A stretch of DNA of 46,784 bases, taken from NCBI GenBank assembly GCA_029556265.1, contig JAKQFH010000059.1, positions 1 to 46,784 on the forward strand, given 5' to 3'. This document shows positions 26,428-36,717 of this stretch, one piece after another; position 1 is the stretch's first letter; the number at the start of each line of letters is the position of its first letter. Made by a program: the position numbers and the translations under genes. This DNA is from Chloroflexota bacterium. GTDB taxonomy: Bacteria; Chloroflexota; Anaerolineae; Anaerolineales; Anaerolineaceae. The notes below the pieces were generated by a model, which was not told the origin of the DNA, did no database searches, and saw only the letters and a list, made by a program, of their open reading frames with translations.

Positions 26428-27756
26428 TCAGATAAGCTGATGCTTTTTTTCCGCCAGCCCGATGGCCTCATCCAGGATGAGCATGGCTTCATCGACCTCG
26501 GATTTGCTGGTGGAAAGCGGCGGGGTAATCCGAATCACGCTCTTCCCGCAGCCCAGGGTCATCATCCCGCGTTCAAAAGCCAGGTTGACGATATCGTCGC
26601 GTAAAGCGTCCGCCGGCTGCTTGGTGTCCTTGTTCAGCACAAACTCAACTCCCAGCATAAAGCCCTTGCCGCGGACATCCCCGATGCTGGGGTGCTTGGC
26701 TTGCAGCTCTTCAAGCGCGTCCTTACAATAAGCCCCAACCACGCGGGTGTTTTCCAGGTACTCCTCTTCAATAAGTTGGATGGTCATCAGCGCCGCCGCG
26801 CAAGAAATCGGGTTGCCGCCGTAGGTGTTGCCGTGCGAACCTTTGGGCCAGTTCATAATGTGCTTCTTGGCAACCATCGCCCCCAGCGGCATGCCGGAAG
26901 CAATCCCTTTGGCGGTCAACAAAATATCCGGTTCCACGCCGTAATGCTCAATCGCCCACCACTTGCCAGTTCTGCCCATTCCAGACTGAACCTCATCCAC
27001 AATCAGGAGGATATCGTATCGGTCGCACAGGTCGCGCAAGGCCGGGAAAAAATCATCCGGCGGAAAAATATAACCGCCCTCACCCTGCACGGGTTCCAGC
27101 AATATCCCGGCCACGTCATCGCCGGGTACCAGACGTCCCAATATCTCCTCTTCAATATAGTGCACGACAGTTTCTCCATGGCCCATACCCGGGCGGCGTT
27201 GGAGCAGCGGACGGTATGGGTTGGGGAAGGGCACGTGCACCACGCCGTTCATAAGAGGGAAGAAGCCGCCTTTGTAATTGGCTTTGCTGGCGGTGAAGGT
27301 GACCGCCCCGAGCGTGCGCCCATGAAACGCGCCCAAAAAGCCGATGAATTGCGAGCTGCCCGTATGATACCGCGCCAACTTAATCGCGGCCTCCACGCTC
27401 TCGGTGCCGGAATTGGTCATAAAACAACACGACGGACCTTCCCAAGGCATGAGAGAATCCAGTTTTTCGCCAAGCGTTATCCATTTGTCGTGATAAAAAT
27501 CGGATGAGATGTGAATAAATTTTTCGGCCTGCTCCTGGATGGCTTTTACCACGCGGGGATTGCTGTGACCAGTGGCCGCGACGGCGATTCCGGCTTCAAA
27601 GTCCAGGAAGCGGTTGCCGTCCACATCCCAGACCTCGGTTCCCAGCCCGTGATCCATCACAAAAGGGTATCCGCGCGGATAGGAAGGGGAAATGACCTGC
27701 CCATCCCGTTCGATGTAGGCTCGCGCCAATTCTCCGGGTAAGTTCAAAGGCTGCAT
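26428..27756 (-). CDS. Class-III PLP aminotransferase (acetylornithine/4-aminobutyrate type)
   Basis: 442 aa. The pyridoxal-phosphate lysine is K283 in TAKGIASGMPLGA and D254 in VDEVQSGMGRTG holds the pyridine nitrogen. GTESVEAA and EPVQGEGGY are family blocks. Class III members include acetylornithine, ornithine, 4-aminobutyrate and lysine aminotransferases. The length and N-terminus (YIERDGQVISPSY, DGNRFLDFEAGIAV) match the branch often annotated as acetylornithine-like; the substrate cannot be read from sequence. No arginine-biosynthesis genes adjoin. AAAGGAGAC lies 9 nt before the ATG. Confidence 0.85.
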   Translation of the reverse strand: MQPLNLPGELARAYIERDGQVISPSYPRGYPFVMDHGLGTEVWDVDGNRFLDFEAGIAVAATGHSNPRVVKAIQEQAEKFIHISSDFYHDKWITLGEKLDSLMPWEGPSCCFMTNSGTESVEAAIKLARYHTGSSQFIGFLGAFHGRTLGAVTFTASKANYKGGFFPLMNGVVHVPFPNPYRPLLQRRPGMGHGETVVHYIEEEILGRLVPGDDVAGILLEPVQGEGGYIFPPDDFFPALRDLCDRYDILLIVDEVQSGMGRTGKWWAIEHYGVEPDILLTAKGIASGMPLGAMVAKKHIMNWPKGSHGNTYGGNPISCAAALMTIQLIEEEYLENTRVVGAYCKDALEELQAKHPSIGDVRGKGFMLGVEFVLNKDTKQPADALRDDIVNLAFERGMMTLGCGKSVIRITPPLSTSKSEVDEAMLILDEAIGLAEKKHQLI

Positions 27757-27783
27757 AGCTGAGTCTCCTTTCAGTGAGCGATT

Positions 27784-27851
27784 AAATAAAAAGAACCAGC
27801 CAAAGGTGAGTTATGGTTGGTTCTATTTGCGTCAATCATAGAAATATTATA
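27784..27851 (-). promoter_or_regulatory. Promoter and attenuator-like leader of the aminotransferase gene
   Basis: Minus-strand TATAAT (27846-27851) follows TTGGGG at a 16-nt distance. About 20 nt into the transcript is a 10-bp stem (27792-27801 pairing 27815-27824) followed by UUUUUAUUU, before the ribosome site. This is a terminator in the leader. An ATG at about 27840 opens a 22-codon frame running through the hairpin to a stop just before the ribosome site. Confidence 0.55.
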
Positions 27852-27952
27852 CCATACGTCCGCGGCACCCCAACCCGACTGCCGCTGCCGGTTCATTTCT
27901 GGCTGGCGTCCAAAGTTGTTTGACGCCTCCCGAAATTCCTGCTATCATCCAA

Positions 27953-29290
27953 ATGATGAACAATTCCAGCAGTAAGGACGAACGCAAATCGCGAATATGG
28001 AAAAAGCTTAAGAGCGAAGCCCGCTGGCTCTTGCCTGGCACAGGCTTCAAGCGTTGGATTCTGCTCACCATCTTGGGTTCCATGCTGCTCGGGTTAAGTC
28101 TGGCGCTGCTCATCCTCGGCTACTATCGCTCCGCCGTCAACCCCACCGTGGTTCCCATCCTGGCGTTCCTTTCTTTACGCTGGCTGGACCGTCCAATTCG
28201 CTTTGTTCTCTTCGGCGGAATCGGCTTGGCGCTGATTGTGATTGGCATCTGGGGCGCAAACCGCTCCCTGCTCAAGCCTTTCGAGCGCTCCGGACGCCCG
28301 CTGATTGATACCATCCAATCCTTCCGCCGGCGCGAGAAGGGCATGCGCGTGGTGGTCATCGGCGGGGGGCACGGCCTGGCAACGCTCTTGCGCGGGCTCA
28401 AAGAATACACGCACAACATTACCGCAATCGTCACCGTGGCCGATAACGGCGGCTCTTCCGGCGAACTAAAGCGCGATATGGGCATCCTCCCCCCCGGCGA
28501 CATCCGCAACTGCCTGGCCGCCCTCAGCAGTGATGAAGCGCTGCTTTCCCAGGTGTTTCAATACCGCTTTCAAGCCGGCACCGGTCTTACCGGTCATTCG
28601 CTCGGCAACCTGTTAATCTCCGCGCTGAGCGAAATTACAGGCAGCTTTGAAGAAGCAGTCGCCGAATCCGGGCGCGTATTGGCAATCTACGGCCAGGTTC
28701 TGCCCGCCACAGTCTCCAACGCGGAACTGATTGGTGAAATACAAGACCCGCAAACCGGACAAATCATCCGCGTGAGCGGCGAATCAGAACTGACCAACAC
28801 CCCCGGCAGCATCAAACGCGTCTGGTTAGACCCGGCTGCCACGCCTGCCTATCCGCCAACGGTGCAAGCCATCCTTGGCGCGGACCTGATTATCCTCGGA
28901 CCGGGCAGCCTCTATACCAGCCTGCTGCCCAACCTGCTCGTCACCGGGCTGACGGACGCGCTGGAAGCCAGCCGCGCGCAAAAATACTTCGTGTGCAACG
29001 TCGCCACGCAGCGCGGCGAAACGGACGGGTTCAACGCCTCCGACCATCTGCGCGTCATCGAACAACATATCGGCCGCGACCTGTTTGACCTGGTGGTGTG
29101 CAACCGCAGCTTCCGCGGCAAGCTGGAACAAGACATCGAATGGGTGACCGCCGATGTGCCCCTGCATGAAAACTATCACGTCTACGAAGCGGACCTGGTG
29201 GACGACCTATATCCCTGGCGGCATGATTCCAAGAAACTTGCGCGGGCTGTCGTGAACCTGTTCGAGGAACGCACCGGACCACTTTCCTGA
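27953..29290 (+). CDS. yvcK: YvcK/CofD-like gluconeogenesis factor with membrane extension
   Basis: About 445 aa. Two N-terminal hydrophobic helices near residues 35-59 and 73-97 precede the YvcK domain, which begins RVVVIGGGHGLATLLRGLK. TVADNGGSSGELKRD, LPPGDIRNCLAAL and the TGHSLGNLL segment are family marks. YvcK binds UDP-sugars and influences gluconeogenic growth and cell-wall synthesis in Bacillus. The membrane extension occurs in several Chloroflexota. ATG 27953 or 27956 is chosen; an upstream TTG at 27920 is less likely. It lies before gap on the same strand, but the 98-nt gap has its own promoter. Confidence 0.88.
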   Translation: MMNNSSSKDERKSRIWKKLKSEARWLLPGTGFKRWILLTILGSMLLGLSLALLILGYYRSAVNPTVVPILAFLSLRWLDRPIRFVLFGGIGLALIVIGIWGANRSLLKPFERSGRPLIDTIQSFRRREKGMRVVVIGGGHGLATLLRGLKEYTHNITAIVTVADNGGSSGELKRDMGILPPGDIRNCLAALSSDEALLSQVFQYRFQAGTGLTGHSLGNLLISALSEITGSFEEAVAESGRVLAIYGQVLPATVSNAELIGEIQDPQTGQIIRVSGESELTNTPGSIKRVWLDPAATPAYPPTVQAILGADLIILGPGSLYTSLLPNLLVTGLTDALEASRAQKYFVCNVATQRGETDGFNASDHLRVIEQHIGRDLFDLVVCNRSFRGKLEQDIEWVTADVPLHENYHVYEADLVDDLYPWRHDSKKLARAVVNLFEERTGPLS

Positions 29291-29316
29291 CTATTTCAAC
29301 CTTTTACTTGGCATAA

Positions 29317-30435
<1,119 letters not shown>

Positions 30436-30461
30436 TCTGGCGCCAGAGCACTGAACATGAG

Positions 30462-30506
30462 AGTGCGCGAAGCTGTTTATAGCAAACAGTGGAGCGCACT
30501 TTTTTA
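30462..30506 (+). terminator. Hairpin with T-run between gap and pgk
   Basis: An outer stem AGTGCGC/GCGCACT and inner stem CTGTTT/AAACAG precede TTTTTT. It could end gap transcripts or partly attenuate pgk; no strong promoter is visible between it and pgk. Confidence 0.8.
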
Positions 30507-30521
30507 ACCAAGGAGGTTTTG

Positions 30522-31697
30522 ATGTTTAACAAGAAACTGGTCACCGACCTGGACGTAAAAGGTAAGAAGGTGCTTGTCCGGGTAGACTTCAACGTCCCGA
30601 TCAAAGAAGGCAAGGTGAAAGATGCCACCCGCATTACTGCCGCCTTACCCACCATCCAATACCTGCTCGACCACGGCGCGGCTGTCATCCTGTGCTCCCA
30701 TCTGGGGCGCCCGAAAGACGCGCCGGACCCGGCCTACACCATGAAGCCCGTGGCGGATTACCTGGGTACCCTTATTTCCGCGCCGGTCAAGTTCGCGGAA
30801 GACTGCATCGGCCCAACAGCCGAAGCCGCTTCTGCTGCGCTCAAACCCGGCGAAGTGCTGGTGCTTGAAAACACGCGTTTCCACGCTGAAGAGACCAGGA
30901 ATGACCCCGGCATGGCAAAAGCGCTGGCTTCCCTGGCGGATTTATATGTGAACGATGCCTTTGGGTCCGCGCACCGCGCGCACGCCTCCACAGCCGGCGT
31001 GGCAGAATACCTGCCCTCTGCCGCCGGGTTCCTGATGGAAAAAGAAATTAAATATCTGGGCAATGCCATCGCCAACCCCACCCGTCCCTTCGTGGCGATA
31101 CTGGGCGGGGCAAAAATCAGCGACAAAATCGGCGTGATTGAGAACCTGCTCAAGAAAGCGGATAAGATTTTGATTGGCGGCGGCATGGCGAACACCTTCC
31201 TGGCAGCCCAGGGATATCAAATGGCCGACTCGCTGGTGGAAGCGGAAGTATTAGACCAGGCCCGCGCGCTGCTGGCAAAGTCGGAAGGTAAGCTGCTGCT
31301 GCCCTGCGATATGGTCATCGCGGATGCCTTTGACGCGGAAGCCAAAAAGCAGACCCTGCCGCTGGGTGACGTTCCGGCTGGCTGGCGCGTCCTGGATATT
31401 GGACCCGAAACCGTCAAGGCTTTCGGCGCCGAAATTGCCAAAGCCGGCACAATCGTCTGGAACGGACCCATGGGCGTGTTTGAGTTCCCGCGCTTTGCCG
31501 AGGGCACATACGCCGTGGCAAAAGCCGTCGCCGATAGCGGCGCGGTCAGTATCATTGGCGGCGGCGATTCGGTGTCTGCCATCAACCAATCCGGTCTGAG
31601 CGACAAGATAACGCACATTTCCACGGGCGGTGGGGCTTCCCTGGAAATGCTCGAGGGGCTTGAGCTTCCCGGCGTCGCGCTGATTTCGGATAAGTAA
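30522..31697 (+). CDS. pgk: Phosphoglycerate kinase
   Basis: 391 aa. RVDFNVP, SHLGRPK and [12 protein letters not shown] bind substrate in the N-domain. [13 protein letters not shown] and [12 protein letters not shown] form the nucleotide site and hinge. ATG 30522 follows AAGGAGG by 5 nt; a longer frame upstream lacks this site and would start inside the terminator hairpin. It uses the gap product to make ATP and 3-phosphoglycerate. Confidence 0.96.
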   Translation: MFNKKLVTDLDVKGKKVLVRVDFNVPIKEGKVKDATRITAALPTIQYLLDHGAAVILCSHLGRPKDAPDPAYTMKPVADYLGTLISAPVKFAEDCIGPTAEAASAALKPGEVLVLENTRFHAEETRNDPGMAKALASLADLYVNDAFGSAHRAHASTAGVAEYLPSAAGFLMEKEIKYLGNAIANPTRPFVAILGGAKISDKIGVIENLLKKADKILIGGGMANTFLAAQGYQMADSLVEAEVLDQARALLAKSEGKLLLPCDMVIADAFDAEAKKQTLPLGDVPAGWRVLDIGPETVKAFGAEIAKAGTIVWNGPMGVFEFPRFAEGTYAVAKAVADSGAVSIIGGGDSVSAINQSGLSDKITHISTGGGASLEMLEGLELPGVALISDK

Positions 31698-32150
31698 ATA
31701 AGTTCCGCAAGCTTCAGAGCCGCTCCAAAGATTGGGGCGGCTTTGTTGCTTAAAAGCCCTGCCCGAGAGCGATTCAGGCGCGCAAAACGCGTTTTATTAT
31801 CAAAGCCGGTAGCTTCCTCAGTACCGCTGTGTGCAGAAAAACAATCGCGGGCAATCGTCAGAATGAACCTCGCCGCGGGGTGCTCGCGGGCGCTCGAAAA
31901 CCGGAGAGGACGGCGCGGAACCCTGCCGTTGGCTGGCTTGTCCGCGCTTATCCGCCAACGGAAAACAAATCTGCCTCTGGCTATCGCCCCGCTGGTGGGG
32001 GGAGGCCGCCGATCCCAAAATACCAGTGAGCGCAGAAACCGCGGTAAAACGAACCGGGCGGTCAACTTGCTGCCAGGCTGGTTGACGCCGGGCCGGGGAT
32101 GGAGTACTATCTGAATAATTCAGATTTCTTCTGATTTCCATGGAGAGAAT
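31698..32150. other. 453-bp spacer after pgk
   Basis: A terminator-like stem with AGCCGCTCC and GGGGCGGCT plus a T-rich tail (31718-31749) follows pgk. The remainder has no gene that I can support. Confidence 0.5.
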
Positions 32151-32834
32151 ATGAACACAAATCGGTCAACCATACAGACCAAGTTTGCCTTCCTGCTTCT
32201 GGCGGCCGCGCTCGCGCTTGGCGCCTGCGCCCCAAAAGTCGCCCCCACCAGCGCCGCGGAATATATCGCCTCCCAGGTGGCAGCCACTATCCAATCTCAA
32301 GCCACACAAGACATGGTCGAGACCTTAATCGCGCGTATGACCCTTCAGGCAATGCCAACCGACACGCCAGTTCCGACACCGACATCAACCCCAGCCCCCA
32401 CAGCCACGCTCGCGCCAACCGTCGCCACAACTGTTGTCTACATCGCTCCGGTCCCCACAGTCACTTCAACGCCGCCGTCGCTTTGTCTGAGAGCCGAGCT
32501 CGTATCAGATGTGACCATCCCCGACGGCACCACACTCAACCCGGGCGAATCCTTCACCAAGACCTGGCGCCTCAGGAACGCGGGTACCTGCGCGTGGAAC
32601 ACGGAATTTGATATCGTATTTATCAGCGGAGATCAGCTTTCCGCGCCCGCGATCCTGGACTTTCCCGCTAATGTGCCGGTGGGAGGCACGATTGACATCA
32701 GCGTCAAGATGACCGCCCCAACTGGCGCCGGCACTTATACCGGATATTGGGCGTTCACCGGCCCGGGCAGGCAGGTGTTTGGGATTGGCCCTGATGGAAA
32801 GGGATATTTCCAGGTTCAGATTGTGGTAAAATAA
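32151..32834 (+). CDS. NBR1-type Ig-like lipoprotein, paralogue 1
   Basis: 227 aa. A signal peptide ends in lipobox LGAC (Cys 25). A Thr/Pro-rich linker spans about residues 65-110. The Ig-like domain of the NBR1 family (SDVTIPDGT, TKTWRLRNAGTCAW, GTYTGYWAF) fills the C-terminus. These domains are usually protein-protein or carbohydrate-binding adhesive modules; bacterial roles are unknown. It is expected to be lipid-anchored outside the membrane. A GGAGAG ribosome site precedes the ATG. Confidence 0.85.
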   Translation: MNTNRSTIQTKFAFLLLAAALALGACAPKVAPTSAAEYIASQVAATIQSQATQDMVETLIARMTLQAMPTDTPVPTPTSTPAPTATLAPTVATTVVYIAPVPTVTSTPPSLCLRAELVSDVTIPDGTTLNPGESFTKTWRLRNAGTCAWNTEFDIVFISGDQLSAPAILDFPANVPVGGTIDISVKMTAPTGAGTYTGYWAFTGPGRQVFGIGPDGKGYFQVQIVVK

Positions 32835-32845
32835 AATGCTTGTTT

Positions 32846-32876
32846 AGCAAAAGCCGCTCAAACTTCAGGGCGGTTT
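32846..32876 (+). terminator. Possible terminator after lipoprotein paralogue 1
   Basis: AAGCCGC and GCGGTTT pair over 7 bp with one G-T; the T-run is short. Confidence 0.4.
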
Positions 32877-32963
32877 CTCATTGAAAACCCGGCCCGGCTG
32901 CCCATAAGCAGGGCTGCCCGGCAAAAAGCTTAGCATTATTCGAATGCATAAGGAGCAACTAAG

Positions 32964-33641
32964 ATGAACGGAAAAAATAGCAAACTTTGGTTGACACTGC
33001 TGAGCGGAGCGCTCGTGCTGATTTTCGCGCTCAGCGCCTGCCAACCCGCCGCGGAGAAAACCCCATCCCCTGAGGAAATCGCTCAGCGCGTCGCCCTGAC
33101 GCAGCAGGCAGCCGCCACAGAAGCTTTTGTACAGACCCTGATTGCCAAGGTTGACGAACTGAGCAATCAGCCGACCTGGACGCCCCAGCCGACCTATACA
33201 CCTTTTCCCAGCCCAACCATAGCCGCGCCGACTGCTGTCGTGGGCACCCCAGCCGCCCCGGCCCCCCAACCCACCGCTCCCTCCGGCACCAAATGCTATC
33301 AGATGGAATTTCTTGGGGATGTTAACTACCCACCCGATACCATCGTGTCTCCCGGTGATACCTTCATTAAAAAATGGAAAATCAAGAACACCGGCACATG
33401 CACCTGGACAACAGACTTTGATATCATTTTGGTCTGGGGAGACAAAATCGGCAAAAACGGGGATATCGCTTACGACGTCAAACCCGGCGATACTTATGAG
33501 GTGGAGGTGAAGGTTACCGCGCCGATGACTGCCGGCACCTACATCGGCTACTGGATGATGACTGACAATCAAGGCGCGCGCTTTGGTTATGGTCCCGGCG
33601 GGGATTACTCGCTGGCAGTGAAAATACAGGTTGTGAAGTAA
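32964..33641 (+). CDS. NBR1-type Ig-like lipoprotein, paralogue 2
   Basis: 225 aa. Lipobox LSAC after a hydrophobic signal; a helix and Thr/Pro linker; then the NBR1 Ig-like domain (GDTFIKKWKIKNTGTCTW, GTYIGYWMM). It differs from paralogue 1 mainly in the linker, and in carrying GDVNYPPDT where the others have SDVTIPDGT. A GGAGCAAC ribosome site lies before the ATG. Same strand as its neighbours but with terminators on each side. Confidence 0.85.
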   Translation: MNGKNSKLWLTLLSGALVLIFALSACQPAAEKTPSPEEIAQRVALTQQAAATEAFVQTLIAKVDELSNQPTWTPQPTYTPFPSPTIAAPTAVVGTPAAPAPQPTAPSGTKCYQMEFLGDVNYPPDTIVSPGDTFIKKWKIKNTGTCTWTTDFDIILVWGDKIGKNGDIAYDVKPGDTYEVEVKVTAPMTAGTYIGYWMMTDNQGARFGYGPGGDYSLAVKIQVVK

Positions 33642-34207
33642 ATCAGCAGGTAAATTTCAATTTTTTACGAGCCGCCCCGTGAACTTTGGGTGCGGCTCGT
33701 TTGCTTTTTGTCCACCCGACCAAGAATCAAAAAAGAATTCGCGATTTGTTACCTATGCGCAAGATTTTTGCTTGCCCGGGCAGCAGTCTGGCGCAGAAAT
33801 CGCGACAGCGGGGCGCGGGAACCTCCCAGGCCAGGCGTTCTGTCCATCTTCGCTCCGGTAAAGTGGTTTGCAAACGGGTGTCCGGGAGTAAAATCTCAGA
33901 AAGAGGAGACTTAAAGGGGGACTCGGAAACAGCGCCAGGGTCAGAATTTCACAGCGGCAAAAAACATTCTGGAGGGTGTAAAAAACCGTACTGGCAGAAA
34001 GCCGCTTCGCCTCACTGGAGGGCAAACAAACATCAGGCACAAGCCGCGCCGCGCCGGCTATGACATACTGCGCTTTATACGGGCCCGGACAGGTAAACCG
34101 GGCTGCGTCCAATCAATTTGGTAGGTGCCCAGCTTATTCCGGAACAAAAGCTTTGATTTAAACGTCTTGAAAATGATGTATGATGTATGTATGTTCTAAA
34201 GGAGTAC
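33642..34207. other. 566-bp spacer with a terminator
   Basis: It opens with a strong hairpin (see 33667-33712). Frames in the remainder look like chance, with no domain or ribosome site. Short direct repeats of ATGTATG lie near 34170-34190. Confidence 0.5.
33667..33712 (+). terminator. Terminator after lipoprotein paralogue 2
   Basis: 9-bp stem ACGAGCCGC/GCGGCTCGT, then TTTGCTTTTT. Confidence 0.8.
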
Positions 34208-34210
34208 ATG

Positions 34211-35443
34211 ATGAAAACGAAAATGAAATCCTTCGGTCCCTGGGCAGTCGCCCTTGTGCTCATCAGCGCCCTGGTGCTTTCGGCATGTAACGCGCCTTTC
34301 ATCCCCACGCAAAACCTTGATGACGCAGTTCAAAAAGCCATGCAAACCCTGCAGGCGCAAGCCACCCTGGAAGCTTTTCAGACCATGGTAGCTCATATGA
34401 CCTCAACCCCAGGCAGCCTGCCCGGGGAAACGCCGACAGTCCCGGCAGGCACCGCGCTTCCTCCCACGCCTGCCCCTCCCACGCTGGTGCCCACCGTCGC
34501 GATTACGATAATTCCGCCAACCGCAACGTGGGTCCCCCCCACGGCAACAGTCATTCCACCCAGCCCCACCCCGAAACCCTGCAACCGCATCGAGTTCGTC
34601 TCGGATGTGACCATCCCCGATGGAACCAAAATTGTTGGCGGCACCAGTTTCGTCAAAACCTGGCGCCTCAGGAATGCCGGTTCCTGCACATGGTCCACAG
34701 CCTATGATATGGCTTTTGTGGATGGCGACTTGATGAGCGGCCCAAAGTTCGTGGATATGCCCAAAGAGGTGAAACCCGGGGAGACCATTGACCTGAGCGT
34801 GACGATGATTGCACCCAGCACGCCGGCAAAGTACACCGCCTACTATATGCTCGTGGATCAGAACGGGAAGCGTTTCGGCCCAAAGCCAGACGGCACGGGT
34901 TCTTTCTGGGTCAAAATCGAGTCCACTCCCGGTAAAAATATTGCCTACAGCTTTGCCGCCGAAGCCTGCAGCGCCACCTGGACCTCCAATGGCAGCAGCG
35001 ACCCCCTGAAATGCCCCGGGAAAACCAGTGATATCAGCAAAGGCTACGTCATCCCCAAAGCCAATCCTATTCGCGAGGACGGCGGTAAGGAAAACGAGCC
35101 CGGGCTTATCACGCGCCCGGATAACACCAGCGGCGGTTTCATTACCGGTCAATTCCCGGAAATCGCCATCAAAAATGGAGATAAATTCAAAGCCACCATC
35201 CAGTGCGAAGGCGGCATGAACAACTGTGATATCTACTTTGTGCTTGAAGCCAGGTCGGGCAGCGAACCGGTGGTTTTGCTGGGCAGCTGGCACGAGGCCT
35301 TTGACAATAATTGGAGACCGATTTCTGTAGACCTGTCGTGGTTCGCTGGCAAGAATGTTACCTTCTACCTGACCGTCCGCAACGGCGCTACCTCCGCGGA
35401 TAACAGCGGTCTGTGGCTGCAGCCCATCATTTACAGGCCATAA
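34211..35443 (+). CDS. NBR1-type Ig-like lipoprotein, paralogue 3, with extra C-terminal domain
   Basis: 410 aa. Lipobox LSAC, Thr/Pro linker, NBR1 Ig-like domain (residues about 130-235, with KTWRLRNAGSCTW), then an unrecognised 165-residue domain (NIAYSFAAEACSATW, QFPEIAIKNGDKF, WFAGKNVTFYLTVRNG) that resembles a carbohydrate-binding beta-sandwich. Four cysteines in it could form disulfides. AAAGGAG lies 6 nt before ATG 34211; another ATG is one codon upstream. It is the longest of the three paralogues. Confidence 0.83.
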   Translation: MKTKMKSFGPWAVALVLISALVLSACNAPFIPTQNLDDAVQKAMQTLQAQATLEAFQTMVAHMTSTPGSLPGETPTVPAGTALPPTPAPPTLVPTVAITIIPPTATWVPPTATVIPPSPTPKPCNRIEFVSDVTIPDGTKIVGGTSFVKTWRLRNAGSCTWSTAYDMAFVDGDLMSGPKFVDMPKEVKPGETIDLSVTMIAPSTPAKYTAYYMLVDQNGKRFGPKPDGTGSFWVKIESTPGKNIAYSFAAEACSATWTSNGSSDPLKCPGKTSDISKGYVIPKANPIREDGGKENEPGLITRPDNTSGGFITGQFPEIAIKNGDKFKATIQCEGGMNNCDIYFVLEARSGSEPVVLLGSWHEAFDNNWRPISVDLSWFAGKNVTFYLTVRNGATSADNSGLWLQPIIYRP

Positions 35444-35465
35444 GGCGCGCTCAATGGTTCATTAA

Positions 35466-35496
35466 ACAGGCTGCCCCGCAGGGCAGCCTGTTTTTT
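35466..35496 (+). terminator. Terminator after lipoprotein paralogue 3
   Basis: 10-bp stem CAGGCTGCCC/GGGCAGCCTG, then six T. Confidence 0.92.
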
Positions 35497-35583
35497 AAGC
35501 GCCAGCGGCAGGAAATGGCGCTTGGGTGGGGGTTTGCGTGGTAGAATCAACCTGATAAATTCCCATTGAAGAAAGGACACATA

Positions 35584-36345
35584 ATGAAATCTAGAAAACC
35601 AATGGTTGCAGGTAACTGGAAAATGAACAAAACCCTGGCCGAATCACGCGACCTGATTCGCGCTATCCAGCCCGAGGTGGCGGGGATTGATGGGGTGGAC
35701 ATCGTGGTATGTCCGCCGTTTGTGAGCCTGGGCGTTTCCCGCCGGGAAACTGACGAGACGAATATCAAAGTCGGTGCGCAAAACATACACTGGGAAGCCA
35801 GCGGCGCTTACACTGGCGAGGTTGCTGCCGGGATGTTGGTGGATTTGTGCGAGTATGTGATTATCGGTCACTCTGAGCGCCGGGCGATGTTTGGCGAAAC
35901 TGACGCGACCGTAAACAAAAAGGTCCACGCCGCTCTGAAAGCCGGGCTCAAACCGATTATGTGCGTGGGCGAAACCCTGAGTGAAAACCAGGCGGGGCAA
36001 ACCGCTGCCGTGGTGGAAGGTATGGTCCGCGGCGGCTTGGTGGGCGTTACCCCTGAGCAAGCCGGGAACATCATCATCGCTTATGAACCCGTCTGGGCAA
36101 TCGGAACCGGCCTGGCCGCCACCCCGGAAGGCGCGAATGGCGTGCACAAAGATGTTATCCGCCCTGTCTTGCGAGAGCTATTCGGCGCGGAAGTTGGGGA
36201 CGCGATGCGCATTCTGTACGGCGGCTCGGTCACAGCCGCGAACGCTGCGGAGCTTTTCTCCCAGTCTGATATTGACGGCGGCTTGGTTGGCGGTGCCTCG
36301 CTCAAGCCCGATTCCTTCGCCGCGATTGTGAAAGCCGCGCTCTGA
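35584..36345 (+). CDS. tpiA: Triosephosphate isomerase
   Basis: 253 aa TIM barrel. N11 and K13 in GNWKMN, catalytic H96 in IIGHSERR and general base E168 in AYEPVWAIGTG are all present; GGSV and GGLVGGASL close the phosphate site. ATG 35584 follows GAAAGGACAC; an upstream TTG would precede that ribosome site. It completes a gap-pgk-tpiA glycolytic set separated by the three lipoprotein genes. A TAGAAT box lies near 35541. Confidence 0.96.
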   Translation: MKSRKPMVAGNWKMNKTLAESRDLIRAIQPEVAGIDGVDIVVCPPFVSLGVSRRETDETNIKVGAQNIHWEASGAYTGEVAAGMLVDLCEYVIIGHSERRAMFGETDATVNKKVHAALKAGLKPIMCVGETLSENQAGQTAAVVEGMVRGGLVGVTPEQAGNIIIAYEPVWAIGTGLAATPEGANGVHKDVIRPVLRELFGAEVGDAMRILYGGSVTAANAAELFSQSDIDGGLVGGASLKPDSFAAIVKAAL

Positions 36346-36364
36346 GGCGGCTTTGCTGGAACTT

Positions 36365-36394
36365 AACGGGCAGCCCAAAAACTGCCCGTTTTTA
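36365..36394 (+). terminator. Terminator after tpiA
   Basis: 9-bp stem AACGGGCAG/CTGCCCGTT then TTTT. Confidence 0.88.
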
Positions 36395-36414
36395 ACATTT
36401 TTTCTGCGCGCCAC

Positions 36415-36442
36415 TTGACAAGCCCCTCCAGAATCTTATAAT
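36415..36442 (+). promoter_or_regulatory. Consensus promoter of the pheST T-box leader
   Basis: TTGACA, 16-nt spacer, TATAAT: both boxes perfect. Confidence 0.88.
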
Positions 36443-36449
36443 AAGCCTA

Positions 36450-36686
36450 TCAACTGCGAACGAGGAAAGTAGCCCGTCCGGACCCAACAGGGACGTTCCG
36501 CCGCTGACTGAAAGCGGAACCTGGCAAAAGATGGAAGAAGTTCCCTCGGGAGTTGTGCGGGTGAAAACCGAGTAGTCCGCACCGGGCTTTCCCGTTACAG
36601 GAACCTTGAGCGGGCTGCGCAGAGCGGCCAACAAGGGTGGTACCGCGGCAGATGTGCCCGTCCCTTGACCGGGCGGGTTTTTTGTT
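36450..36686 (+). promoter_or_regulatory. T-box riboswitch upstream of pheS (specifier UUC, Phe)
   Basis: tRNA-sensing leader. Stem I base CGAGG (36461-36465) pairs CCTCG (36544-36548). Directly before the latter is UUC (36541-36543), the Phe codon, opposite AAAGTAG; this is the specifier arrangement. The antiterminator T-box TGGTACCGCGG is at 36638-36648. A competing terminator, CCCGTCC/GGGCGGG then TTTTTT, is at 36657-36684. Uncharged tRNA-Phe should favour reading into pheS. Confidence 0.93.
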
Positions 36687-36717
36687 GTCTGCCGCATATT
36701 TTTTGTTGAGGTGAGAG

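Noticed and set aside
26262-26492. 76-codon minus-strand frame with CHRERSAAIS
   Set aside because: This is translation of the REP-like element fused to the aminotransferase end, a well-known false gene type.
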